Shown: positions 52,255 to 63,950 of the stretch, in pieces
Layout: every line of letters starts with the position of its first letter
Position numbering within the stretch: position 1 is the stretch's first letter
From: Reticulascus tulasneorum
Lineage: Eukaryota > Ascomycota > Sordariomycetes > Glomerellales > Reticulascaceae
Reading direction: 5' to 3'
Length of the DNA stretch: 64,000 bases
NCBI GenBank assembly: GCA_001557505.1
Contig: LSAX01000006.1
Span: 62,001-126,000 of the forward strand
The notes under the pieces: model-generated
Database searches by the model: none
The model's input: only the letters and a program-made list of their open reading frames with translations
Told to the model about the DNA's origin: nothing
Program-made: the position numbers and the translations under genes

Positions 52255-54436
52255 GAGGCAATGGCCGCCTTTTTGCATTATTTGGTTTGCATTTAGGGAA
52301 GAGAGGCTCGGAAAATTGATCGGGAGCGGTTCCCGAGCCGAGAAGGGCATTTTCATGAATGATGACAAGAAGCGTAATTTACAGGGACTACAAGTACGTG
52401 CTAATAAACATGGGGACAGAGGCGGGAGGCTTGGGGGAGTCTGGACAAAGACAGAACCACGCACCGGATGGATATGGTTTAAACGAGTAAGAGCTTTACA
52501 GCAAGATTGTAGATTCACAACTGATTTATAGCCCGACACTTGCTTTCTCGTCGTGATGCCGTGTGATTGGGATTAATACCTGGCAACGGGTGTGAATACG
52601 TATTTACGCAAAGAATCCCACGCGCATTTACTAGCTAATAGTAGCAAAGGGGGCTATAAGGGCAAAGCCAGAAAATTCTTGTCAGGGTGGTGATGCCGAT
52701 CTCACACCCGGCGAAGATTGGTTGATTGATTGTCAGCAGTGATGAGCGACTCCTGTGTGGGGCTGACGGGGCTTGACGGGCAATGCAAATAGAGCCAGGA
52801 TTGTTTTCTGATGTCCCGGACCCGAGGTCCAGACTCGGAGGAGAGTGCTGACACAGCCTTCTGGAGTGGCGATGATTGGACTTGTTCCGGGGGCTAGACG
52901 GTGGGGCAAGCCTCCTAGAAGACCGCTGTAACTAACTTGGAACCTGAAGTCAATCGGATTTTGCATTTGCATGTTAACACCCCGCCCTAGCTTTTCTTCA
53001 GGTCAGAGATTGGACAACTTCTTCGAGGCGGGGAACGAAGGGCATTTGCGGCGAGGATGCCAAGTGTACATTTACTGACTATCCGGTGCTACTATACCGT
53101 ACCCAAATATCAGCTATTAGTACAGAGGTAAGATCTGTGTCGGACTGCACGACGCCCTCGTTGGGGGACACACGGTGTGTATGATTCGATGGGGTTGCCG
53201 TGATGGTACGGCCAGTCCGGGCGAGCGAAGGGGCGGGGGGATGAGGGCAGTCTCTTTATTTTGACGCCGTTGCCCCCAGATCCTGCTGGAAAGCCACGAA
53301 AGCCCTCTTCTGGTCTGGGTACGCGTGCGTGCGTGCGTGAAAAGGAAGACGCAGCTGATCGCATGCCTAGCGGCGGCGGCGGCGGCACGTAACAGCTTAC
53401 AAGAGGTCAGCCGAAGAACTTGCAGGATTATTAGTAGTCGATGGGTAAGTTGTCCTAAGGTACTTCGTACCCCTACTCGTATCTTCTACGTATTTGTCTG
53501 CGCCTGCACACATCAGGGTAAAGATTGTGAAAATATAGACGCGTCTGGAGGTTTTTGCAACAAAGCGCTTGAAGAAGAATCACCATCAAGGTGGCTGGGC
53601 GAGGGGCTTCACGTACATATCATCATTATCATAGCACCCAGATGCTGTCCCTGGCGGTTTCGACAGGGAAGATAGCGCTGTCCATGCTCCCTGTGGTGTT
53701 TTAAGGAGTACCAAGGCATGGGACTATTAGCAAGACTAATTGCCTTACATAAGGTGCACTGGTATTACTGTTTGGACCACGTCGAGGAAGTACCTATCCA
53801 CCGAACCCCCAGCCAATGTTCCACAGCACGTGAGGGGGGTTCTGTTAGTCGATGAGGTACTACCCGTACCGCGAATTGCCCCAGAAGGAACCTGCTCTAG
53901 TCTGCCGCCTGAGTATCATTACCTTGCTTACATCGGTACTCTCCGGGTACCTGGGTACTTAATCCAGTGGACGAAAAAAAAAGGGCTCGGCAAGGCAGGC
54001 GGAAGACCACCAAATTCAGTGGGGCCCGTCCGAACACAGTCCAGTCTCGGTCTCTCTTTCTCTTCCTCTTTCTCTCTTCGTACCTACTCCACTCCCGTGG
54101 ACTCTCTCAGTCCTTTCGCCTGTCACACATCACAAAAGGAGGATCGACGACGACGACGAGGACGAGACCTGATTAACGAACACTATCGCGGCGTCCCCTT
54201 CTCCTCTCTCCCGAAAACCACCCAAGTCCTCTCCTCCCATGATGCCCGGTCGCCTCTCCAGTTCCTAACCCTATCTTTTGTTCCGTCTTGTGAGGGGGTT
54301 AGTGTGTTCGCGTATTTCACCGCGTTGTTGACCGACGCTTCCATATTCTAGCCACGCTGCCCGCCACTTGTTTCCACGGCCCCGTTCGAATCTGCTCGTA
54401 CCGCCCACTCGACTCCTTTCGTCCTTCTCCCTCACC
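52255..54436. other. intergenic: upstream of the Cdc4-like gene
   Basis: 2.2 kb. It has a (GCGT)n run at 53323-53338, a (CGG)5 run at 53371-53386 and long CT-rich leader tracts near 54050-54090, typical of fungal promoters just upstream of transcribed leaders. The 203-codon frame at 53740-54351 is low-complexity and not supported as a gene. Confidence 0.5.
53323..53386. repeat. (GCGT)n and (CGG)5 simple repeats
   Basis: Two microsatellites within 60 bp in the spacer upstream of the F-box/WD40 gene. Confidence 0.7.
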
Positions 54437-57400
54437 ATGACGCCCTCACCAAGCCCGCAGAATACCATGGAGGTTCGGCGGCCCAAATCCAAGCAGACCG
54501 TGTCGGTGACCTGGGACGAGAAGAACAGCCCGATCCACGGCGACGAGCCACGCCTGCAGTTCGAGGTGGCAGAATGCATAGAGACCAAGACCATCACCAC
54601 CACTACCACCACAAAACGCACATTTCCGCCTGTCTTCGTCCGTGAGGCCCGCCGTTTGAGCGAACTCGACTCCAAAGAATACCCCCTCGCCTCCAAACCC
54701 ATGCCACCAGAGCTGGCCAAATTCTCGTTCAAACTACCCGTCCATGGATTTGACAAAGTGTCGAATGAACCCTTGATAGCCAAAAAGGTGAGCTGCACAA
54801 GTATGGGTCTATTCTAAATCTTCATAATCTAACATGATCCTGCAGCGGAGGTCCGTTTCCGCCGAGAAACACGTCTTCGGCCTTCTCAAAGACGAGGAAT
54901 CGAGCCAAGAATCCCTCCCGCTGGTAGCGACATCGCCATCTGACGCCTACTCGAGAAGAGCCCGCCGGTCGAGCGCCCGAGCCGAATCCCCCAACTCCCT
55001 CACTCCGGCTCCCAAGTCCACGGCACGGCCACCCCGCGCATCTGGTCTCAACCTCCCCGACACTGTGTCAAGCAAACTTCGCCGCCATATCGCCAAGAGT
55101 AGTCAACGGGATGCAGACAAGAGTGCAAAGCCGGCCGGCTTCCTGGCAACTCCCGATACGTCTGAGATGGCCAGCGGAAGCACCGAACGACCATCTCGCC
55201 CCCGATCCCTCCAACTCGACAGATTGAGCCGCACCCCGGAATCAGGCCCAAACCCACTGATAGCGGCCTTCGATACCGGCAGCCCTGCTGGGAGTGATTC
55301 TCTGACGGTCTTTAGTGGCACAGTTGCAACTCCTCCCATTACCGACGCTGATCCAGAGCCGTTCGGCGATGCCGATGAAACACTCCAGCAATCGATCCGA
55401 GCTGTCCAACGGCCGTCTCTCGATGCGGTGGCTGCACAGGATGCGAGCCTCCCTAGCCCGAGACTGTCGCCGACGTTAGCAGCCGCTCAGCTCTCTGCCA
55501 CAGACCCTGATGATGTGGACGAGGAGGACGACAGTGTGTTGTCAAGACGGAGTGTTATCTTCAATGGCACGCCATGGAATCATGATTCACAAACCACAGA
55601 CGATGGCGACTACTCCGACTTATCCATGGTTATTGACGACCCTGCCGCACGACTCGAAAGGAGCTCCGATTCCCGTTCCACGGTTCTTGATACCCGCGCC
55701 ATGCTCGAGGCATTTGATGCCATGCCTAATGAGATGAAAACCTTCATGATGTACAACTTCCTCCGCCGATGCCCCAGAAAGACACTTCGCGTCCTTGCAG
55801 ATGCAGTCAATCCCGCGTTAAAGTGCGACTTCTTGAGACAGCTCCCCCTCGAACTCAGCTTCCACGTTTTATCCTTCCTCGACCACCGCGATCTTTGCCG
55901 AACTGCACAGGTTTCTAAGCACTGGCGAAATATTGTCGACACTAACGAAACTGGCTGGAAAGAGTTGTTTGATCGAGACGGCTTCAATCTGCCACATGGT
56001 GAGCTTGACAAGGCTATTGCCCAGGGCTGGGGATGGCAAGACCCCGTTGGGGCCATGGGAGCCGAGCTTGATCTGAGTCGGACGAATCGACTTACTTCGG
56101 CCGAGAGTGAACTAACTCGCGCCGTATCCAAGCCAGACCCTACCCTGAAGCTCAGAAGCTCTAAGAGGAAGAGGGGCTTGAACATTGCTGGTGCCGATAG
56201 GTCAAAACGCCGAGCCAGTGCGCAAGAAGCGCTGCGAGATGAAAGACTGCAGGCTGAGGTTAAGCAACACAAATCTGAGGGACCCCTTTCCGCAGCCAAC
56301 GCTGCGGCCACCTCGGTGCCAAATCCTCAAATCGGTCTCCCAAGCCTGCAAAAACTCCATCTTTTTAAATCTCTCTATCGACGACACTACATGATCCGTC
56401 AAAGCTGGACAAGCGGCAAGGTCAAGCCTGGCCATGTCGCCTTTGCAGCCCACCCTCGACACGTTATCACATGCTTGCAGTTTGACGAGGACAAGATCAT
56501 TACCGGTAGCGACGATACTTTGATTCATGTCTACGATACCAAAACTGGCAAGCTGCGAAAGAAGCTCGAAGGGCATGAGGGTGGGGTTTGGGCCTTGCAG
56601 TACGAAGGAAACACACTGGTCTCTGGGTCCACCGACCGATCGGTTAGAGTATGGGATATTGAGAAAGGGCTCTGCACTCAGGTCTTCTACGGCCACACTA
56701 GCACCGTGCGCTGCCTGCAAATCCTGATGCCGACTGAGACAGGCAAGACGCATGATGGGAAGCCCACCATGATGCCGCCAAAACCTCTCATCATTACTGG
56801 TTCTCGGGATAGCCAGCTACGCGTCTGGCGTCTTCCGGAAGCCGGTTCCCGCCGCTATATTCAGACCGGTCCTCCTGCCAACGATGCCGACTGCCCGTAC
56901 TTCATTCGGACACTTTCTGGACACAACCATTCTGTTCGCGCCATCTCTGCTCATGGAGATATTCTGGTCAGCGGCAGTTATGATTCTATGGTCAGAGTCT
57001 GGCGCATCAGCACCGGCGAAGCGCTTCATGTCCTCCACGGTCACACACAGAAGGTATACAGTGTCGTTCTGGACCATGAACGCAACCGGTGCATCTCAGG
57101 GTCAATGGACTCGTTGGTCAAAATCTGGGACCTTGATACAGGCGCCTGTCTGCACACTCTTGAAGGGCATAGCTTGCTCGTCGGACTGCTGGATTTACGC
57201 GACGAGAGACTGGTCTCGGCAGCTGCAGACAGCACCTTGAGAATCTGGGACCCGGAGAACGGAAAATGCAGAAACGTGTTGACTGCCCATACCGGTGCAA
57301 TCACATGTTTCCAGCACGATGGTCGAAAGGTCATTTCTGGCAGCGAGAAGACGGTGAAGATGTGGGATATCCGGACGGGAGAATGCATTCAGGACCTTTT

Positions 57401-57660
57401 GACCGACCTTAGTGGGGTGTGGCAGGTCAAGTTTGACGAGAGACGATGTGTGGCAGCCGTTCAGAGAGACAGCCTAACTTATATCGAGGTATGTCGCCGC
57501 CATTTCAGCTTCACTTTTTTGTAGTGGCCATTACTGACTGCTGTTAATACAGATTCTTGACTTTGGTGCTGTCCGCGACGGCAAACCACCAGAAGAGCTT
57601 GGCGAACGCAAGCTCCTTAATGAACCCGAAGTTCGCGCGCTACTTGCGGAAGACCTATGA
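54437..57660 (+). CDS. Cdc4-type F-box/WD40 SCF substrate receptor
   Basis: Three exons, 54437-54787, 54846-57488 and 57553-57660, total 3102 nt, 1033 aa, in phase. The long Ser/Pro-rich N terminus is disordered. A dimerisation-like helix (NEMKTFMMYNFLRRCPRKTL) precedes the F-box at about residues 443-490 (DFLRQLPLELSFHVLSFLDH). The linker has a basic RKRGLNIAGADRSKRR signal. Eight WD40 blades run from about residue 640 (HVITCLQFDEDKIITGSDDT, GVWALQYEGNTLVSGSTDRS ... TLRIWDPENG, KMWDIRTG) to the end (ILDFGAVRDG). The eight-blade form is the Cdc4/Fbw7 layout that binds phosphodegrons and recruits them to SCF ubiquitin ligase. Alternatives are FWD-1 (FRQ turnover) or Met30/SconB. Expression may be controlled through its long CT-rich leader. 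Confidence 0.85.
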
Positions 57661-58625
57661 TGATATTATGGGAGCTGTCCTTCTGCAAGCAATGGCACAG
57701 AGGGACGAGAAGAGGAGAAGAGGAGAAGGGGGGGAAAAAAAACAGCAGAAAGCCCACCAAATATGATGCACGCAGGGAGGGCTACACACGAAAGAAACTT
57801 GACGACGGCACGCATGCATACGCAGAGCATTACCATCACAGCACAAATGAACGTATGATATCGAGGGATGGTTATGGTTTCTTTTGTTTGCCGGCGTTCT
57901 TTGGACCTGAAGGCTGAAAATGGTGTCCTTTGACGCGAGCAGAATGCATATACCTTATTGTATGTTTAATGTAAATCCTGTTGGAGGCACCGGGCGAGTC
58001 CCTCGCCTGGAGGTTGGAATGGTTTATAGGATATAGGGTGGTTCCGTTGCATTGCAGAGATGTCCTTTGCTCTTTTACCAAGATAGATGCTGCCGACTGG
58101 CAGTGTATATACAGCATGTCTTATATGTCTGCCTTTGAAAATGACAAGCCCCATGCGCGACATCTAGTCACCCAAAGCGCCGAAACTCAAAACTCGCCAC
58201 TGAGCAAAGTCACCCTGCTCGCTGGGTGGCCTCTTGGCCATAATATAGCCGAGTGTGCTTGCACCTCATGCTCGTAATCTCTTAGATTGCAGCCAGAGTG
58301 GAGATCAGGGCTATGGTCTCTTTGTCTCTAGGAGCATTTTGGCTTGGTTTCCTTCTCGTTCTCCACGGATTCATCGCTTGGGGATCTGGGACCATGGTGC
58401 AAGCCAAAGTCTCCGGTTTGCTCCTCGCGTTTGGGTCCTTTGTCATCGAGCCCTGGCCAACTCGAGCAAAATCTCAAAACTGACCAGCGCTGTCCACTGG
58501 CAAAGAGCGTATAGGTCCGCGATGTAGGTGTGGGAGAGACTTTATAATGTGGCAGATGCAGAGTATGCCTTAGATCATTGAATCAAATGCTTATCATAAT
58601 CCTGAAATCCCGTGGTATCAAAATC
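57661..58625. other. intergenic between convergent Cdc4-like and membrane protein genes
   Basis: 965 bp of shared 3' flank with a purine-rich tract (GAGAAGAGGAGAAG...) just after the Cdc4-like stop. No gene was recognised. Confidence 0.5.
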
Positions 58626-61040
58626 TTATCCATTCAGTCGCTCCCAACGCCGGAAAGGACTCCCAGTCCACCTCCTCTGTCCTTGGCTGCCGTCCTCCTG
58701 CCTCACATCACCGGCGACGCCGAAGCCATACGACGAGCTTGCGTGATCGACGCCCAAGCCCCTCGGCACCAGCCCATATCCCACTTTCGTCCGCTTTGCA
58801 TCGCCTCTCGCCGGCCCATCTAGTCCCCATGGCAACTTCTCGAGGCCGGGCCCGCGCGTGGCAGCGACGATGCTGCTGAAACGCGTGTTCCTCACCAGCC
58901 CCTCTTCTTTGACGGCAAGCACCCCGAAAGCGACGCCGACGCAAGCGAAGAGAATGGCGATGGAGTAGACGATCCAGAGATCCGAGGCGTGGTATCGATA
59001 GCGGTTGTCTGTTCGTTCCCTGACGCAAGGATAGAGCGTTGCGTCATCGCCTTTGAGAGTCCCAGTTACGTTGCTCGGGTTCGAAGCCCAGACAACGGCT
59101 AGGAAGGAGGGATTGGAAAACATGGATAGCAGAATGTCTTCATGTAAGGTCTGGATCTCTTCCATCAGGTCCCGGACACCAAGCCACGAATGCCGGTCGA
59201 TAAGTCGGGTCTGGATCGCGTGCGTTTTCACGATGTTCCCGGGCTCCTCGATTGTGCCGTTGACATATGTCCGCAGCCTTGAGCCGATAGAATGATACGC
59301 TGCTGTGCGACGATAACGGCGGAGATCGGTGGGCAAGACGTAATTCTTCTCCGGAGTAGCTGTGGTATTGTCCAGCGTGCCGTCGTCAGATACCACTTCC
59401 GGCTGGTATGTCGTATCGATGATCGGGTTCAAATAGGTGCGCTTCGTGACCTTTGCTTTCTGGACGAGGCCTGTGTAGCTGAAATCCACTTCATACGCCG
59501 TCTCCCAGTGCTCGCAGCCGAAGATCTTTGGAGTAAAAGCGGTCGCCCATCTCGGATCGGATGAATTACCGGGCTGAGGTTGGGATGGATCGTCGACTGC
59601 CGCATATCCTACCCAGATGATCGGCTCTGTTCTCAAGGCGCCGAGGTGCTTTGGGAAAGGGGGCTTCATTATCGGGACTCCGGCTCCACCAGCTTCGATC
59701 TGAATATCGGCGTATTCGCCCTTGAATGCTTGCGAAAAGTAGGTAAAGTTCCCCGTGGGTGCCAGGATGTCGGTCCCAAACGGAGCCTTGGCAAGGCCAA
59801 GGTCCTTCGGTTTCGAACCCACCCCGCTGGCGAGCTCCATGCATTTGTACCCTGGGCCGGTAAAGCTGATGCTGAAGCTGCAGTTCCATCCGGTGCCGCA
59901 AATTTCCTCGCCTGCGCCTGTTCTGGTAACAGGCCGCTTCAGTAATGCGCTGAGGACAGCAACTTCTTCAAATTGCTGACTTGTCCCGGTATAGTAGTCG
60001 AACCAGTTCGGGTCCTTCGTGTCAAAATTGGTAGTGTTCCAGTAGCAGACCGACAGCTCCCAAAGATTTTGGATCTTTTGCCCCACCCGCCAATCGTTCG
60101 TCTCTTCATGCGTAAAGTTCAAAGTGCGGACCGACGGACACATCGTGTTCTCCGTCTTGGTCATCAGCTCGACAGCCAGTGTTTCCGATGTCAGGATGAC
60201 CACCAGAGGGGTGCACCACACATAAACCGCCAATACCATCGCCACTTTGGCTTGCTTGAAAACTTCCATGTTGAAGACGGCGCTCATATCCTCCGCAGCA
60301 GCGAAGAGGGCATCGACAGCTGCCAGACTCAACACCTTGCGCCGAACGGTCATCCAAACCCGCTGCCGGAATGCCAGGATGACGGCGGCAGCCAGGCTTG
60401 CCTTGCCCAGGAACGACAGTGTTGCCCCGTATCTTAGCATACGCAGCTGGTCATTCGCATCTCTGCCATCTAGTGTCGCATAGAAGAAGTGATGGCCCAT
60501 GGCGAACAAGATGCCGACGGTCAGGAACAGGTACATGTTCCACGAAGGTTGCCAAAACCTCTGGTAGAGGCCAGGATGGCTTGCGTTGTACCCGTACGGC
60601 GGTGCCTGGGAGGGCATCTGCGCCCATGGTGGCCCCATCGCCGGCGAAAGCAGGGCCGATCTTGAGTCGTTCCGCACATGCTTTGAATCTTGCAAACCCG
60701 AGTACCGCGGTGTGCTTGCAAAGGTGCTTGCAGGAGAGTAACTGGTGTACTCGAAGGACTCGGCCTGCACTGGAGAGGGTTTTGGTCTTGGCGTTGATAT
60801 GCCAGACGTTGGCGCTGGAAAGTACGCAGCGGCGGCTCTTTCGGCAAACGATTGCGACGAAGCAGTTCCTGGTGTTGACGGACTGCGTCTATGCGGGCTC
60901 CCGGTAGATGGCGGAGGAGGAGTGCGACGTGGGGAGCCGGGTTTGCGGCCACCTGTAATCGGACTCTGCTGCCATTGAGACGGTGGAGTCAATTGTATGT
61001 TTGAAGGCGGTAGCTGGGGCCCAGCATCATCGTCCGCCAT
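58626..61040 (-). CDS. multi-pass fungal membrane protein (often labelled formylmethionine deformylase-like)
   Basis: Intronless, 804 aa, starting MADDDAGPQLPPSNIQLTPP. A Ser/Pro-rich cytosolic N terminus of about 150 residues is followed by SWNMYLFLTVGILFAMGHHF and two to three more spans (LGKASLAAAVILAFRQRVWM; AKVAMVLAVYVWCTPLVVIL). A large, probably lumenal or extracellular, domain of about 450 residues has N-glycosylation sites and scattered Cys (CYWNTTNFD, GTGWNCSFSIS, GCEHWETAYEVD). A last span (SDLWIVYSIAILFACVGVAF) leads to a basic tail. Nothing here resembles a peptide deformylase: no EGC(L/V)S or HExxH motif was seen. The name sometimes given to such fungal proteins appears unfounded, and the function is unknown. 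All conserved-looking blocks are in one frame. Confidence 0.7.
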   Translation of the reverse strand: MADDDAGPQLPPSNIQLTPPSQWQQSPITGGRKPGSPRRTPPPPSTGSPHRRSPSTPGTASSQSFAERAAAAYFPAPTSGISTPRPKPSPVQAESFEYTSYSPASTFASTPRYSGLQDSKHVRNDSRSALLSPAMGPPWAQMPSQAPPYGYNASHPGLYQRFWQPSWNMYLFLTVGILFAMGHHFFYATLDGRDANDQLRMLRYGATLSFLGKASLAAAVILAFRQRVWMTVRRKVLSLAAVDALFAAAEDMSAVFNMEVFKQAKVAMVLAVYVWCTPLVVILTSETLAVELMTKTENTMCPSVRTLNFTHEETNDWRVGQKIQNLWELSVCYWNTTNFDTKDPNWFDYYTGTSQQFEEVAVLSALLKRPVTRTGAGEEICGTGWNCSFSISFTGPGYKCMELASGVGSKPKDLGLAKAPFGTDILAPTGNFTYFSQAFKGEYADIQIEAGGAGVPIMKPPFPKHLGALRTEPIIWVGYAAVDDPSQPQPGNSSDPRWATAFTPKIFGCEHWETAYEVDFSYTGLVQKAKVTKRTYLNPIIDTTYQPEVVSDDGTLDNTTATPEKNYVLPTDLRRYRRTAAYHSIGSRLRTYVNGTIEEPGNIVKTHAIQTRLIDRHSWLGVRDLMEEIQTLHEDILLSMFSNPSFLAVVWASNPSNVTGTLKGDDATLYPCVRERTDNRYRYHASDLWIVYSIAILFACVGVAFGVLAVKEEGLVRNTRFSSIVAATRGPGLEKLPWGLDGPARGDAKRTKVGYGLVPRGLGVDHASSSYGFGVAGDVRQEDGSQGQRRWTGSPFRRWERLNG

Positions 61041-62417
61041 GGCGGAAGTAGTCGAATGTGATTACGCCCCCGCAATATGGTATCGAGGTTTGGTTCGGCT
61101 GCCAGCGTCACTCTTTTGTTGTACAGGTTCGTGGCACTCACTCGGACCCCGCATGGAGTCGTACCCGAACTGCTGCTATTCTCGGCCGTCCTTGGTGGTC
61201 AAGCGACAATGGGACGTCGCTAAAACAGTATAGTTTGACGGCGCCGCTGAAGAAGGAGAGACCAACAATTCAAATAAGAAATCAAGCTTTTCCAGAGATC
61301 GATTCGAGGCTGCAAAGCATCGAGGAAAATGTCTGCCAAGAGGAGCCCACGAGGGCAACAAAGCGGTCATATAATACGACATTATGTATCAGCCAAGGAC
61401 AGGGAGCGAGCTGCATCTCAACCTGCATGTCCAGCACACTTCAGCTTGCATCGGGGTCCATAGAAGGAATGCGGTCGTTCGCCGTCCACTCTGCATTGGC
61501 GAAAGGGGGGAGGGGGCTGGATGGAGTGATTCCCGCATATGGCGCACACATTACGGTTATGAACCCTTCCCGCCTGTGACCGCGAATAATATAATAAAAA
61601 GACTCGCCATATCTATTAGGTAGTGTGCGAGGAGCATCGTATCACTGTCTGATCTCCGCTGACTGCAGCTGGATCTCAATGGCAGGTCTGCCAACAATGG
61701 TGGTCAATATGCGAGGGCTTCGGTATGAAGGAGCACAGGCTGATACTTGAAAGCCTACGATCATACGGCAGCGGCAGATCGAGTCCACTCCATTGGCACG
61801 GGGCCGTCCGAGAATGACACTGGCGCACTTTGGATCTGGGGGGCTCAGCCACCACAATTTACTACTACGTTACCTGTAAGATACCTTGTGCTACCTTACG
61901 TAGTAATAATACTAGCAAGTAAGAAAGGTAGCCTTTCAGGGCTGAATGTAGCCCGTCTTACCTCATCCTCCAAGACTTAACGAACCAATACATGAGAGAT
62001 AAATACTGAAGCCTCGCAAGGTTAATAGTAAGCACTCTGTTTGTTTGTTTTGACATGCATATCGATTGATTGATTGTTGGCTAGAACATGACGGACTGCT
62101 ACGATAGGCTATTCCACGCCTCTTCCCTCCTTCAGGTAGGTATTTTAGCCGCAGATGTTGAATAGCTGCTCTCACCAACCTCGGTTTGGAGAATAAACTG
62201 GCGTCGCGATGCTTGAATCATGCGCCCTAGTCGAGAGTCTATTCAAGGAGTGGTTCAATTGCTCATTTAGTATATACATCATTAGCCTTGAAGATGAGGT
62301 CTCCAATATTCTGAGGATGGGGTTATGTTATTTTCATGCCATCATCAATCATATCCACCCAAGTATCCCCCCCGGTTCCCATATCAACCCTGCCAAACGC
62401 CCCGTCAAAAGTTCGGT
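61041..62417. other. intergenic upstream of the membrane protein gene
   Basis: 1.4 kb containing the promoter of the 804-aa protein gene and the 3' flank of the last gene. It holds GATT tandem units near 62064-62076 and an ACCTAAGGTA-like cluster at about 61868-61925. No coding sequence was recognised. Confidence 0.5.
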
Positions 62418-63950
62418 TTAATACACCGCCGCCGATACCGTCTCTTTCTCCTTCTCCTTCTCCCTATCGTCCTTATCCTTTTTCTTCTTGAAAAGAGTTT
62501 TCAGCATGCTGCCCTTCTTCTCCTTGGGCCGCAGAACCACATCAAGCGAGTTCTCCTCGCGACCGCCTTCTTCGATGGCTAGCATCTCGACTCGCTCGGT
62601 GCGCTTCGACTTTGAAGTGCGGTGGCTGCGGTGACTGCTCGCCACGCTCTCCCCGTCCTTGTCCGTCTTGCCAACACTGCTCTTTCGCTCAGGGATGTCC
62701 GTATCCCGCTTGCTCCTGTGCGACTTGTGGCTCTTGGAGCTGCGATGGGATTTGGAGCTCCGCTCCGTTCGGCCAGAGCGAGATACGGCATCGCCCTCCT
62801 CCCTGTGGCGTTGACGCATTGCTCGCTCGGCTTCAGGGCTGATGAGCTCGAGATCGGCACTGGCTTCCTCGCCAAAGGGAGAGATACCACGACGCCATGT
62901 CTCGATAGTGCTGAGCTCTTCCTCGAGAACCAGCGCCTCGTCGAAGCCGACACTTCCCTCTCCCTGGATAGGGTGTGGCATTGGCATGGACCCGAACGCC
63001 ATTGCCGCAGCCGCTTCTTGTTGGGCTTTGGCCTCTTTGATGCGCTTCACGATCTTCCATCCGCCGAACATGACGACGGTTACACCAACGGTCACACCTG
63101 CGGCAATGAGAAACTGTGGGGACGCGAGGAGGGCAAAGACGGCTGGCGATCCGCCTTTGATGATGGAGAGGAAGGCCGGGCTCATCTTGGTGAGAAGAGT
63201 GGAGAGCTCAGCCAAAGTCAAAGCCACGGCGGCAGCGGCCTCGGGGTTTGCCTGCAGATGTGCGATAATAGATGTCGCTGTGTGGTGGACGCAATGCGCC
63301 TCGTCGAGAAGCCCCTCGACCGTGGAGACGAGATTCTTGGCTTTCAGCTCCTTGTGCTCTGCTTGATAGGCAGGGTCCAGGTCAACTCGGCTCTCCAGAT
63401 CCGGCGGGACGTTGCCGTATGCCAAGTTCATATCGATCTGCTTCTCCCGTCGCTGCAGTGACGGGTCCGACTTTGTTCGGTGCACAGCCATGCTCTGTCT
63501 CCGGCTCGACATGGGCGTGCTCTCGGTCGGGGATGTGGGGTAGTGACCGATTGTCGGCCGCGACAGGGCCATATCCTTCGGCGCCGTCTCCGCATATGGC
63601 GAGCGATAGGCTACCGGTGGACGGGATGGGTGGACACTAGAGACTTCGGACAGAGTCTTCAGGTTGCCCTCGGTCAACGCCCTCGACTTTGACGACGCAT
63701 GGTATTCCTGATCTTGATGACGATGTATAGATTGCGACCTCTTCGAGCGGTGGCTCCTCCTCGAGCTCGCATAGGACCGGCTATCATCGTGGGCATATCT
63801 TGGGTCGAACTGATCGTCAGGGTGGATGTTGCGAGGAGAGACATCGAAGGTCTGGGCACGCTTGAGGAATTCGCGATCGGATTTAATGACCGCCTTTTTC
63901 TCTTGATAAGAAGCCTTTGCCCCTTTGAAGATGGAGACGAGGTGCTTGCC
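62418..63950 (-). CDS. Ser/Arg/Lys-rich single-span hypothetical protein, 3' part
   Basis: The last exon on the minus strand gives 510 aa in this window. It begins at a good acceptor (GTCCTGTAG, plus-strand 63951-63953) with an AGCTAACG branch site. The gene therefore continues right of the window; the donor is not visible. The exon opens GKHLVSIFKGAKASYQEKKA and FLKRAQTFDVSPRNIHPDDQ, then a Ser/Arg/His tract (SYASSRRSHRSKRSQS). An amphipathic helical block follows (VEGLLDEAHCVHHTATSIIA) with one membrane span (FLIAAGVTVGVTVVMFGGWK). The tail has SKSHRSSKSHKSHRSKR repeats and ends KKKKDKDDREKEKEKETVSA. It is not recognised as a named family; probably a fungal membrane-associated protein. The basic SR-like tail might bind RNA or acidic lipids, which is speculative. 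Confidence 0.7.
   Translation of the reverse strand, partial: GKHLVSIFKGAKASYQEKKAVIKSDREFLKRAQTFDVSPRNIHPDDQFDPRYAHDDSRSYASSRRSHRSKRSQSIHRHQDQEYHASSKSRALTEGNLKTLSEVSSVHPSRPPVAYRSPYAETAPKDMALSRPTIGHYPTSPTESTPMSSRRQSMAVHRTKSDPSLQRREKQIDMNLAYGNVPPDLESRVDLDPAYQAEHKELKAKNLVSTVEGLLDEAHCVHHTATSIIAHLQANPEAAAAVALTLAELSTLLTKMSPAFLSIIKGGSPAVFALLASPQFLIAAGVTVGVTVVMFGGWKIVKRIKEAKAQQEAAAAMAFGSMPMPHPIQGEGSVGFDEALVLEEELSTIETWRRGISPFGEEASADLELISPEAERAMRQRHREEGDAVSRSGRTERSSKSHRSSKSHKSHRSKRDTDIPERKSSVGKTDKDGESVASSHRSHRTSKSKRTERVEMLAIEEGGREENSLDVVLRPKEKKGSMLKTLFKKKKDKDDREKEKEKETVSAAVY

Noticed and set aside
53740..54351. 203-codon protein upstream of the Cdc4-like gene
   Set aside because: Low-complexity composition from CT-rich leader DNA; no family features and no splice partners.
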